Of a stretch of 62,875 bases of DNA, positions 8,534 through 17,114 are shown in pieces. Position numbers and translations under genes: made by a program. Positions within the stretch are counted from its first letter, which is position 1. Each line of letters opens with the position of its first letter. Under the pieces are notes generated by a model. It searched no databases and was not told where the DNA came from. It was given only the letters and a program-made list of their open reading frames with translations. Source of the DNA: an uncultured Anaerococcus sp. (lineage in GTDB: Bacteria; Bacillota; Clostridia; Tissierellales; Peptoniphilaceae); assembly GCF_943908415.1 (NCBI RefSeq), contig NZ_CALTSY010000007.1, positions 1 through 62,875 of the forward strand, in the 5' to 3' direction.

Positions 8534-10510
8534 CTATCTCTCATTTGCTCTTGGGTCTATAGCATCACGCATAGCATCACCTATAAGGTTAACTGAGAAA
8601 GATGCTAAGAATACTGCAAGTACTGGGAAAATCCATCTCCACCAGTAAACGTTGAGTACATCAGAGCTTTGTGCTGCTGTTAGCATATTACCCCAAGACG
8701 GTGTAGGTTCTTGGACACCAAAACCTAGGAATGATAGGCCAGATTCTGTTAGTAAGTTTCCAGCATATCCTAAAGTTGCATTTACTATAACTATAGAAAG
8801 TATGTTTGGTAAAATATGCTTAATCATTATTGACCAGTTGCGTACACCGAGGGCACGAGCAGCTGTAATGTAGTCTCGCTCACGTTCTGCAAGGATCTGA
8901 CCACGTACTAGACGGGCAAGTCCTGTCCAGCCTAGCAATCCTAAGAGTACCATAACCATGGTTATTCTTTGAGTTTGACTAGCTCCTGGTGGCAAGAGTG
9001 CTGATAATGATATAAGCATTGGGTAGAATGGGAATGATGAAATAATTTCAGATATTCTCATCAAAACATTATCAACCTTACCACCTGCAAAACCAGATAT
9101 CATACCGATTAATACACCAAGTACTACTTGTATTACTGTAGAAATAAGGGAAATTATCATTGTCATACGACCACCGTGGATAAGTCTTGTAAATATATCA
9201 CGTCCTTGATCGTCAGAACCAAATCTAAAGCCGTTTAGTCCCCAAGTTTTAATATTTCCTTCTTTTTCTACTGCATATTGGTTGAAGTAGGATGCATATA
9301 TTTGATCAAATTCTCCTTCAGGAGCATCTAATTCTCCATAGTTATCCTTACCCCATGTATAAATTTTGCCGTTTTCATCCAAAGCCGTAAATGTTGTATC
9401 TCCACCTTGGATATCTACTATCTTTGATTCAAATTTTGGAACGCTATCTCCAGTAAGACCGGATCTAGAAGGTCCCCATACAAAAAGCTCTCCCTTATCA
9501 TCAATGGCTGCTGCTGCAGAACTTGTAAGTGCTACTTTTTTGATAGTATGTGAACCATCAGTTACTTCACTTGGCATAGTTGTTTGGTTTTCTGCTCCCA
9601 TTACACCTAGTAATTGAACAGTACCATCTGTCTTTGCCACTATCATATTGATTGGAGATGTATCAAAGTCTTCTACCTTACCTTGAATATCTGATGGAAT
9701 TAAGTTAAGACGGCTTGCCATTGTAGAACCCCAAACAACAAGATTTTTTGCCTTAGTTAGGACAACAGAATATTGAACACCTGCACCTAGCTTTTCTATG
9801 CCTTCGCTTTTGATTTGGCTTTCTTGCATTGGCGGCATTTGAGTTTGATTAAAGGAATTATTTCCCCAGCCATAGATTTCGTTATCTTCTGTTGCTACAA
9901 GAATATGTCTATCTCCTGCAGTTACATCAGTAACTTTTTTATCCTTAAGTCCTTCCTTTACCTTATCTGGTATAGAAATTATCTTATCTTCATTATCTGA
10001 TCCCCAAACGTAAACATTGTCTTCGTTAGTAAGACCAACGGCAAATGTATTACCTATGGAGATTTTTTTAGTTCCTTCTTTTTCCATTTCCTTAGGAAAA
10101 TTCATGTAAGCCCCACCAGGAGCTACATTTGTAAGGTTACCTTGGGAATAGTATTGGTTAAATGGTATTATAGCACTTCCTACAAATACTATGAGGATTA
10201 TTGCTATAAACATCACAAGTCCAATCACACCAAGGGGATTTCTAAAGTAGTTTTTAACTGCTACCTTACCCGGAGAAAGAATTGCTTCTTCTTTTAAATC
10301 TTTATTTTCATTATCATCTGGGCCCTGACCTACATTTGAGTTTGGATTGTTTAAATTCTCATGGATATCTGGGTCGAGTCTTTTATCTTCTGGTTTTCTA
10401 GGCTCATTGACTGAATCAGATGTATCACTTGCAAAAGTAAAACCTCTGAGGGCATATGATTTTAAAAATTTACCATACGATTTTATTGATTTATTAAATG
10501 TTTTATTCAT
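8534..10510 (-). CDS. oppC: OppC permease with an inserted RCC1-like beta-propeller
   Basis: This permease is 658 residues where OppC is normally about 300-350. Residues 1-90 are a polar cytoplasmic extension and TM1 spans about 95-115. From about 145 to 428 there are seven RCC1-type repeats, each ending in a WG or equivalent: VYVWG (170), IYGWG (216), LVVWG (261), VQLLG (302), LFVWG (346), IYTWG (387), IKTWG (424). The spacing is 37-46 residues, enough for one closed seven-bladed propeller. The permease resumes at GSDDQGRD (431-438), with five more TM helices and the EAA loop RDYITAARALG. By topology the propeller lies outside the membrane, on the side of the binding lipoprotein. The frame is continuous, so this is a true fusion. 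Confidence 0.92.
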   Translation of the reverse strand: MNKTFNKSIKSYGKFLKSYALRGFTFASDTSDSVNEPRKPEDKRLDPDIHENLNNPNSNVGQGPDDNENKDLKEEAILSPGKVAVKNYFRNPLGVIGLVMFIAIILIVFVGSAIIPFNQYYSQGNLTNVAPGGAYMNFPKEMEKEGTKKISIGNTFAVGLTNEDNVYVWGSDNEDKIISIPDKVKEGLKDKKVTDVTAGDRHILVATEDNEIYGWGNNSFNQTQMPPMQESQIKSEGIEKLGAGVQYSVVLTKAKNLVVWGSTMASRLNLIPSDIQGKVEDFDTSPINMIVAKTDGTVQLLGVMGAENQTTMPSEVTDGSHTIKKVALTSSAAAAIDDKGELFVWGPSRSGLTGDSVPKFESKIVDIQGGDTTFTALDENGKIYTWGKDNYGELDAPEGEFDQIYASYFNQYAVEKEGNIKTWGLNGFRFGSDDQGRDIFTRLIHGGRMTMIISLISTVIQVVLGVLIGMISGFAGGKVDNVLMRISEIISSFPFYPMLISLSALLPPGASQTQRITMVMVLLGLLGWTGLARLVRGQILAERERDYITAARALGVRNWSIMIKHILPNILSIVIVNATLGYAGNLLTESGLSFLGFGVQEPTPSWGNMLTAAQSSDVLNVYWWRWIFPVLAVFLASFSVNLIGDAMRDAIDPRANER

Positions 10511-10520
10511 ACTACCCCTC

Positions 10521-11483
10521 TTAAGCGTCTAATTTTACTCTTGGATCTACTAGAGCATAGGCTATATCCATAATCAAGTTTCCTAAGAGTGTAAGAACTG
10601 CATAAAACATTGATAGGGCCAATATTACATTGTAGTCTTGAGCCATAACAGCAGTTATAAGCTCATTACCAATACCCCTATATGAGAATATCCTCTCTGT
10701 AATAGCAGAACCTGAGAACATACCAAGTATAGCCCATGTAAGTGCTGTAACAACTGGTATTAAGGCATTTCTAAAGGCATGTGAATATACAACTGTTTTT
10801 TCCTTAAGGCCTTTAGATCTAGCTGTTCTAATAAAATCTTGATTAAGAGCATCTATCATAGAGTTTCTTACATATCTTGAAAGACTTGCAAGAGAACCTA
10901 TGGTTAATGTTATTGTTGGAAGTGTAAGGTATTTTACCCATTGAACAAAGCTGTTCTCACGTGGCATACCATTTGCTGGCAACCATTTAAGCTTAAATGC
11001 AAAAATATAAATTGCAATAAGTCCTATAAAAAAGACTGGTACAGACATGCCAACAAGGGTCAGAGTCTGGAAGGTCCTATCAAATACTCCCCCTCTATGT
11101 GTGGCCGACCTTATACCTATAAGCACCGAGAGCACAAAGGATATAATTGTCGAACCAATATTTAGATATATGGTATTTCTTAGTGGTTCTCTTAGGTATT
11201 CACGTACATCACGTCTTACTCTAATGGACTCACCAAAATCTCCCTTAAGTGTTCTACCTAGCCATCTAACATACTGTTCTGGCAGAGGTTTATCTAGCCC
11301 ATAACGTTGTGATAAAGTTTGATATAACTCTTCTTGCTGAGCCTTGGTCATACGAGTACCAGTTGGCATCATTGCTTGTATAGGATCCCCAGGCATGGCC
11401 TTGGAAAAAGCAAATAGCATGATAGAGATTATAATAGCTACTGGTATTAAGTTAATAATTCTCTTTACTATGTAACGAAGCAT
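10521..11483 (-). CDS. oppB: Oligopeptide ABC transporter permease OppB
   Basis: This 320-residue protein is of normal length. It has an N-terminal TM helix, the conserved extracytoplasmic loop (GLDKPLPEQYVRWL and GDFGESIR) and five further TM helices with the EAA loop FIRTARSKGLKEK. It forms the membrane channel with OppC. GAGGAAGGG precedes the ATG. It is the first gene of the oppBCDF unit, 10 bases ahead of oppC, and has its own predicted promoter. Confidence 0.93.
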   Translation of the reverse strand: MLRYIVKRIINLIPVAIIISIMLFAFSKAMPGDPIQAMMPTGTRMTKAQQEELYQTLSQRYGLDKPLPEQYVRWLGRTLKGDFGESIRVRRDVREYLREPLRNTIYLNIGSTIISFVLSVLIGIRSATHRGGVFDRTFQTLTLVGMSVPVFFIGLIAIYIFAFKLKWLPANGMPRENSFVQWVKYLTLPTITLTIGSLASLSRYVRNSMIDALNQDFIRTARSKGLKEKTVVYSHAFRNALIPVVTALTWAILGMFSGSAITERIFSYRGIGNELITAVMAQDYNVILALSMFYAVLTLLGNLIMDIAYALVDPRVKLDA

Positions 11484-11576
11484 AATTTCCCTTCCTCTTT
11501 GCTATTTAAATTTTATCTATTTATTCCGATAAATTATTAAAAAGGCAAAATTCAAATAATAAATTTTATAAGTACT

Positions 11577-11605
11577 ATATTATATTAATTCACAAATTTT
11601 GTCAA
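11577..11605 (-). promoter_or_regulatory. Predicted promoter of oppBCDF
   Basis: On the minus strand TTGACA (11600-11605) is followed after 15-17 bases by TATAAT or TAATAT (11577-11584), about 95 bases before the oppB start. It suggests that oppBCDF can be transcribed separately from the oppA genes. Confidence 0.6.
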
Positions 11606-11736
11606 ATAAAATAACGCCCTTAGACTCTAAATTAAGAGCATTATACTTAGTTAATTAATTGCTAAATCAAATAGGGCTTTAAAATAATTATTCATTTATA
11701 TTTATAAATAATATCATTTTCTTATTACTAGCTAAT

Positions 11737-11760
11737 GTAAAAAGCCCACCTAAGTGGGCC
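11737..11760 (-). terminator. Terminator of the first oppA gene
   Basis: GCCCAC and GTGGGC pair around a short loop and are followed on the minus strand by TTTTT. It lies about 90 bases downstream of the oppA stop, so the transporter genes beyond depend on readthrough or their own promoter. The rest of 11484-11852 shows no gene. Confidence 0.8.
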
Positions 11761-11852
11761 TTCGATTTAGAAAATTTTGAATATTACATAATATTAAATA
11801 TTTTACATCAGCATCGTATCTTAAATCATATAAGCTAAATGATTAAAGCTAT

Positions 11853-14081
11853 CTATTCTGATAGTGACATCGCATTGATTTGATATGCCGCAGACCACTC
11901 AGGTGTGTTTATATCAAAGCCTTGGACTCTGTTAGTATAACCTGTGTGATATTGGTTAGAATAAAGCGGTATTTCTGGTAGATAGTCGTTATACCAAAGT
12001 TGGAAATCTTCCCACTTATCTAGGTATCCTTCCTTATCTTCTGGATCAGTCTTTCTTAAAGCTTCTGTTACTTCATCACCCTTAGGATCATTTGTCTTTG
12101 TATGGTTATCAAATCCTTTTGAGTTGAATTGATAGTAAGGGTCAAATGGTGGTTCAAATGATTGTCCCATATTAAATGCTGTGTATTCTGCATTTTCTGC
12201 TGGGTTGTAGTAGTAGTCAAGAAGAGTTGCAAAGCTTCCTGCTGTTACGTTGTATTCTATACCTACTTGCTTAGCATTATTTGGAACTTGGTTAGATATA
12301 AGTGTAGTTATAGGAGATTCATCAGAACCGTATTGGTTAACTACGAGTCTATCACCATTTTCATCATATCTATAATAATCAAATCCGTCTGGATCTGAGC
12401 TAAATGCCTCATCAGCCTTAGCCTTATCCCAAGCTGTTTTACCATCTGATTCAAACTTATATGGTGATTTGTCTAATAATTCATTTGCCTGATCTAGATT
12501 TAGTTGATAGTTTACAAGGTCAGGATTATTCTCAAGGTCAGCTCCTCTTTCCTTATACATCCATTGGCTTGTACCATACATTGCATTGGTTACAACTCCG
12601 TATCCACCTGCAAATTGTTGTACGAAGGAGTTTCTGTCCATTAGGTGAGCTATAGCTTGTCTTACTTCCTTATACTGAGTTGATCCTCTATCTGTAAGGA
12701 AAGTAACATTACCATATCCATTTCTATCGAAAGTATTGTATTTGATTTTGCCTTCATCAGCAGCATTTCTCATCTGCTCAATCTTTCCACCGTCTGTTTC
12801 ATCTTGCCATATATCTATGTTTCCATTTTCTAGAAGGTCTACTGCTATATTTTGGTTAACAGTTTGTACTATAACATGAGGTATGCTTGCCTTCTCACCC
12901 TTAAAGTTACCCTTGTAGTTTTCGTTTAATGATAGCTTAGCCATGTTATTTGAGTAGCTATCAAATACATATGGACCACATACTACTGATGGATTCATCC
13001 TATATTCATTAACTACTTTTAGCATAGCTTGCTCTTTAAGCTGTTGAGTAGGATCTACATCTGCATTTAATCTTTCTTCAAGTTTTGCAATTTCATCATC
13101 GTGAGCTTTTTGAGTTTCTTCGTCTACTTCAGCTCCCTCATTGTCTTCTTCAAACTGTTTGTTTTGATTATCTATTTGTTCTTGGATAGAATCCTTATAG
13201 GCTTTCTTATCCTCTTCTGTTACTTCATAGCCTTCCTTAGCAACAAGTTTTTTGCCATCTTCACTTATAGCTAGATTATCAGTAACTGCATGCATTGGGA
13301 ATGGCATTTGTTGAGATAAGTATGCCTCTTCATAGTAAGGTAGGAATGAAGAATCTACTGTTACAGAGAAAGTATAGTCATCGATTTTTTCCAAACCTTC
13401 GAACTCATCTACATCATTACTAGAGTCATGGAAAGCTTCATAGCCTTTCAATGAATCCTTACCTACTGTTGTAGCACCTGTTACTGGTGTATAAGATGGA
13501 TCAGAGAAAAGCAAGCTATAGAATAAATAATCATCTGCTGTTACAGCTTCGCCATCAGACCATTTTAGGTCTTCATTAAGTTTGTATGTAATGGTCTTAG
13601 ATCCATCTTCATTTTCAACTTCTTTTGGTTCTTCAGCTAAAACAGTTTCATTATTAACCCATTGGCCAGATTCATCTACTACTGATGTAGCATAGGCATT
13701 AGTACCTTCAGTACCTATAAGTCTTCTAACTATTACATCATAGGAATTGTTAGACCATCCTTTGAAAAAGTCTCCGCTCATCTCACTTGTACCAATTACA
13801 AGAGTATCATCTCCTGTAACATTTTCAAATTCGTCAAGCTCAGCCTTATCTTCATCAGAAAGACCTTCTTCTCCTTCATTTGATGAATCTTTAGCATCTC
13901 CTTCACTTGAAGAGTCTTCATCTTGTGATGTTTCAGTTTTAGACTCATCTGTGCTTTTGACATCTGATTTCTTATCTGCTTGGTCAGTATTATTATCCTC
14001 ACCGTTTTCTCCACCACAAGCTGCCAAAGTTGTCGCAAGTCCGACAGCCATTAGAGAAGAAAAGACTTTTTTTATTTTCAT
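11853..14081 (-). CDS. oppA: Oligopeptide-binding lipoprotein OppA, copy 1
   Basis: This 742-residue family-5 solute-binding protein has a lipoprotein signal with lipobox LAAC and Cys22 as the anchor. Residues 25-90 form an Asp/Glu/Ser-rich linker. The binding protein follows, with typical motifs such as LKWSDGEAVTADDY (about 172-185) and DRNSF. A charged helical insert (about 285-350) breaks the fold before DPTQQL. OppA proteins are usually 520-600 residues. It captures peptides outside the membrane for OppBCDF. It is a clear paralog of the next gene upstream, differing mainly in the linker, the insert and isolated positions; Cys368 is unique to this copy. Confidence 0.93.
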   Translation of the reverse strand: MKIKKVFSSLMAVGLATTLAACGGENGEDNNTDQADKKSDVKSTDESKTETSQDEDSSSEGDAKDSSNEGEEGLSDEDKAELDEFENVTGDDTLVIGTSEMSGDFFKGWSNNSYDVIVRRLIGTEGTNAYATSVVDESGQWVNNETVLAEEPKEVENEDGSKTITYKLNEDLKWSDGEAVTADDYLFYSLLFSDPSYTPVTGATTVGKDSLKGYEAFHDSSNDVDEFEGLEKIDDYTFSVTVDSSFLPYYEEAYLSQQMPFPMHAVTDNLAISEDGKKLVAKEGYEVTEEDKKAYKDSIQEQIDNQNKQFEEDNEGAEVDEETQKAHDDEIAKLEERLNADVDPTQQLKEQAMLKVVNEYRMNPSVVCGPYVFDSYSNNMAKLSLNENYKGNFKGEKASIPHVIVQTVNQNIAVDLLENGNIDIWQDETDGGKIEQMRNAADEGKIKYNTFDRNGYGNVTFLTDRGSTQYKEVRQAIAHLMDRNSFVQQFAGGYGVVTNAMYGTSQWMYKERGADLENNPDLVNYQLNLDQANELLDKSPYKFESDGKTAWDKAKADEAFSSDPDGFDYYRYDENGDRLVVNQYGSDESPITTLISNQVPNNAKQVGIEYNVTAGSFATLLDYYYNPAENAEYTAFNMGQSFEPPFDPYYQFNSKGFDNHTKTNDPKGDEVTEALRKTDPEDKEGYLDKWEDFQLWYNDYLPEIPLYSNQYHTGYTNRVQGFDINTPEWSAAYQINAMSLSE

Positions 14082-14201
14082 AATCTATCCTCCATATTTT
14101 ATGTTATATGGTATTCTATTACTATTCTAAAGTTTTGTCAACTTTATTAATGTTTTTTTATGTATATAAGTGAATTATTATAGAAATTTATATTGAATAT
14201 A

Positions 14202-14218
14202 TGACCTTTCGAAAGTCA
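14202..14218. promoter_or_regulatory. Imperfect palindrome upstream of oppA copy 1
   Basis: TGACCTTTCGAAAGTCA is an inverted repeat with one unpaired base, about 120 bases upstream of the oppA start in an otherwise AT-rich gap. It could be an operator. There is no direct support. Confidence 0.3.
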
Positions 14219-14334
14219 CATTGTAATTTATTTCATTATATTTTATTAAGATATATAGATACTTTGATAAAATATAGCACTCTTATGTCTATCTTTAAAA
14301 TAGGAATAATATAATTTCTAATATTAAACAAACA

Positions 14335-14364
14335 AAAAACAGCAGATTAAATCTGCTGTTTTTA
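14335..14364. terminator. Terminator of oppA copy 2
   Basis: AACAGCAGAT and ATCTGCTGTT form a stem with A-run and T-run flanks, so it can act in either direction. It is directly downstream of the oppA copy 2 stop. Confidence 0.82.
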
Positions 14365-14371
14365 TAAATTG

Positions 14372-16603
14372 TTATTTTTCTAATGATAATGCATTGATCT
14401 GATCTGCAAAGCCCCATGTTGGAGTATTCGTATCAAATCCTTGTACTCTGTTTGTATACGCTGTGTGGTATTGGTTAGAGTAAAGTGGTATTTCTGGTAG
14501 ATAGTCGTTGTACCAAAGTTGGAATTCTTCCCAGTTATCTAGGTAGCCTTCTTTATCGTCTGGATCTGTTTGACGTAGCTTAACTGTAATCTCATCTACC
14601 TTAGGGTCATTTGTACGTGTTTTGTTGTCATTACCCTTTGAGTTGTATTGGTACCATGGATCAAATGGTGTACCAAATTCTAATCCCATGTTAAAGGCTG
14701 TGTATTCTGCATCTTCTTCTGGTGTTACATAGTATTGAAGAAGTGTAGCAAGTGAACCTGATGTTACATTGTATTCCATACCAGCTTGCTTAGCATTTAC
14801 TGGAAGTTGGTTAGATATTAATGTAGTTATAGGAGATTCATCTGAACCATATTGGTTAACTACAAGCTTATTACCATTTTCATCGTATCTATAATAATCA
14901 AAGCCATCTGCATCAGAATTGAATGCTTCTTCTGCCTTTGCTTTATCCCAAGCTGTCTTACCATCTGATTCAAATTTATATGGTGATTCATCAAGTACTT
15001 TGTTAGCTTCATCTATATTTAATTGGTAATTTGTAAGCTTGCTTTCTAGGTCAGCTCCTCTTTCTTGATACATCCATTGGCTTGTACCATACATACCGTT
15101 AGTTACTACACCGTAACCACCTGCGTATGATTGAACGAAAGAGTTTCTATCCATTAGCTGAGCTATAGCTTGACGTACTTCTTTATATTGTGTAGCTCCT
15201 CTATCTGTTAGGAAGGCTAGGTTACCATAACCATTTCTTTCAAATGTGTTATAGCCTATCTTACCATCATCTGCTGCAGATCTGATTTGGTCTATCTTAC
15301 CGCCGTCAGATTCTTTTTCCCAAACGTCGATATCGCCATTTTCAAGTAAGTCTACTGCTATGTTTTGGTTTACTGTTTGAGCTATAATGTGTTCTATAGA
15401 TGGTTTTTCACCTTTGAAGTTTCCAGCATAATTAGGGTTTTTAGATAACTTAACCATATTGTTCTTGTATTCATCAAATACATATGGACCATTAACTACG
15501 CTTGGTGCTACCCTGTATTCGTTAGCAATATTAAGCATAGCTTGTTCAAGAAGTTGTTGAGTTGGATCCACATCTCCGTTAAGGCGATCTTCAAGTTCTT
15601 TTACTTGATCATCGTGTTCTTTTTTTGCTTCATCATAAGCTTGCTTTTCTTCATCTGTAGCATCATCTGCTGGTTCTTCGTTATTTTCTTCAAAATCTGT
15701 TTTAGATTTATCTATCTGTTCTTGGATAGAGTCTTTATATTTTTGTTTCTCTTCTTCACTTGGTTCATAACCATCTTTAGCTACAAGCTTGTTACCCTCT
15801 TCATTAAGAACTAGGTTCTCGCTTACGGCATGGATCGGGAATGGATCTACAGCTGCAAGAGATGCTTCCTCATAATATGGCAAGAATGAGCTATCTACTG
15901 TAATCTCAAAGGAATAATCATCAATTTTCTTTACTCCTTCAAGTACATCGCTATCTCCTGAATGGTAGGCATCATATCCCTTTAGAGAATCTTGACCTAC
16001 TCTTGTAGAACCTGTTACTGGTATAAATGAAGAGTGTGAGTACATTAGTAGATCATATAGGTAATCATCAGCCTTAATCTCTTGGCCATCTGACCATTTT
16101 AGCCCTTCTTTGATCTTAAATGTATATGTCTTTGATCCATCTTCATTTTCTTTAGTTTCTGGTTCTTCATCAAGAACAGCTTCATTGTTTACCCAAGCAC
16201 CAGTTTCATCTTGGACTACTGTCCTATAGCCATTATTACCTTCTATACCAAGGAGTCTTCTGATTTGTACGTCGGATGCGTTGTTTTGCCAACCTTCTAG
16301 GAAGTCTCCAGAAAATTCTCCGATACCTAAAACTATGGTATCATCACTTGTTTGAGTATCAAAATCCTCAAGTTCTTTTTGATCTGCCTCAGCTAATTCT
16401 TCTCCTTCACCATCAGCTGCATTATTATCAGCATCTTTGTCATCTTCTGATTTATCATCAGCTTTATTATCTTCTGTCTTAGATTCTTCAGTTTTTGAAT
16501 CATCATTTGAATTTGTTGCTGAATCTGTATCTCCGCCACATGCTACTAGGGTTGTTGCAAGACCCAAAGCCATTAGGGAAGAAAATACTCTTTTCATTTT
16601 CAT
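14372..16603 (-). CDS. oppA: Oligopeptide-binding lipoprotein OppA, copy 2
   Basis: This 743-residue lipoprotein has lipobox LVAC with Cys22, an acidic linker, and a family-5 binding domain with the same motifs and order as copy 1. The helical insert (about residues 284-360) is longer and even more Glu/Lys-rich. The pair arose by tandem duplication, and the surface linker and insert have diverged faster than the core. Separate promoters and terminators suggest independent expression, which fits two receptors with different peptide preferences feeding one transporter. That division of labour is an inference. Confidence 0.92.
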   Translation of the reverse strand: MKMKRVFSSLMALGLATTLVACGGDTDSATNSNDDSKTEESKTEDNKADDKSEDDKDADNNAADGEGEELAEADQKELEDFDTQTSDDTIVLGIGEFSGDFLEGWQNNASDVQIRRLLGIEGNNGYRTVVQDETGAWVNNEAVLDEEPETKENEDGSKTYTFKIKEGLKWSDGQEIKADDYLYDLLMYSHSSFIPVTGSTRVGQDSLKGYDAYHSGDSDVLEGVKKIDDYSFEITVDSSFLPYYEEASLAAVDPFPIHAVSENLVLNEEGNKLVAKDGYEPSEEEKQKYKDSIQEQIDKSKTDFEENNEEPADDATDEEKQAYDEAKKEHDDQVKELEDRLNGDVDPTQQLLEQAMLNIANEYRVAPSVVNGPYVFDEYKNNMVKLSKNPNYAGNFKGEKPSIEHIIAQTVNQNIAVDLLENGDIDVWEKESDGGKIDQIRSAADDGKIGYNTFERNGYGNLAFLTDRGATQYKEVRQAIAQLMDRNSFVQSYAGGYGVVTNGMYGTSQWMYQERGADLESKLTNYQLNIDEANKVLDESPYKFESDGKTAWDKAKAEEAFNSDADGFDYYRYDENGNKLVVNQYGSDESPITTLISNQLPVNAKQAGMEYNVTSGSLATLLQYYVTPEEDAEYTAFNMGLEFGTPFDPWYQYNSKGNDNKTRTNDPKVDEITVKLRQTDPDDKEGYLDNWEEFQLWYNDYLPEIPLYSNQYHTAYTNRVQGFDTNTPTWGFADQINALSLEK

Positions 16604-16635
16604 GGTTTACCCTCCATTAAGTTTTATTAACTCTC

Positions 16636-16664
16636 ATTTTATTCCTAAATTGGAATTTTGTCAA
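16636..16664 (-). promoter_or_regulatory. Promoter of oppA copy 2
   Basis: TTGACA (16659-16664), a 17-base spacer and TAAAAT (16636-16641) on the minus strand lie about 33 bases upstream of the start codon. The ribosome site GGAGGG precedes the ATG. Confidence 0.78.
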
Positions 16665-17062
16665 TATTCAGCCTTCATTTTTATATATTATCAGGTATTT
16701 TTATACATAAAAATGTTTAAAATAAAGGATATTAGCTATCACACCTGAAATATGTTTCATAATTCTTTATCTAAATAATGTATTATATACTGATATATAG
16801 CCATTTATGATATTAATTCCCTAAATGGCTAAGTTTAAGTACTTTATGAAAATTTTATGCATGTTTTTATTTTAAAAATCAAATTAAATTTTCCTATATA
16901 GCTAAAGATTGAAATCCTAAAGGCAACATTTGTAGTTAAGATTAATAAACATATAAGCTTGTGATCTTAGTTTTGTATCTAAATATTGCTATTGTTGATA
17001 AATAAAAAAGTCAAAGAAATATTTGTTTTAGTTAATTTATTTTTATAGTACTTAATATAATA
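16665..17062. other. AT-rich intergenic region with an inverted repeat
   Basis: No gene was recognised. The one clear structure is a perfect 10-base inverted repeat, TAGCCATTTA (16798-16807) and TAAATGGCTA (16822-16831), with a 14-base loop and no adjoining T-run. It is therefore more likely a binding site or RNA element than a terminator. Confidence 0.5.
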
Positions 17063-17100
17063 AAAAAAGCCCTTGTAGAGAAATCTCTACAAAAGCTTTT
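17063..17100 (-). terminator. Terminator of the cell-wall hydrolase gene
   Basis: TTGTAGAG and CTCTACAA form the core stem, extended by AGC/GCT. A T-run of seven follows on the minus strand, 15 bases after the stop codon. Confidence 0.85.
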
Positions 17101-17114
17101 GAATTATTATAATA

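Noticed and set aside
8534..10510. OppC-RCC1 as an assembly chimera
   Set aside because: The frame is continuous, codon use is like its neighbours, and the repeat section ends exactly at the conserved permease motif, which favours a real fusion.
13747..14130. Plus-strand frame opposite the start of oppA
   Set aside because: It is a Ser-rich mirror of the Asp/Glu/Ser linker with no ribosome site; a shadow of a real gene.
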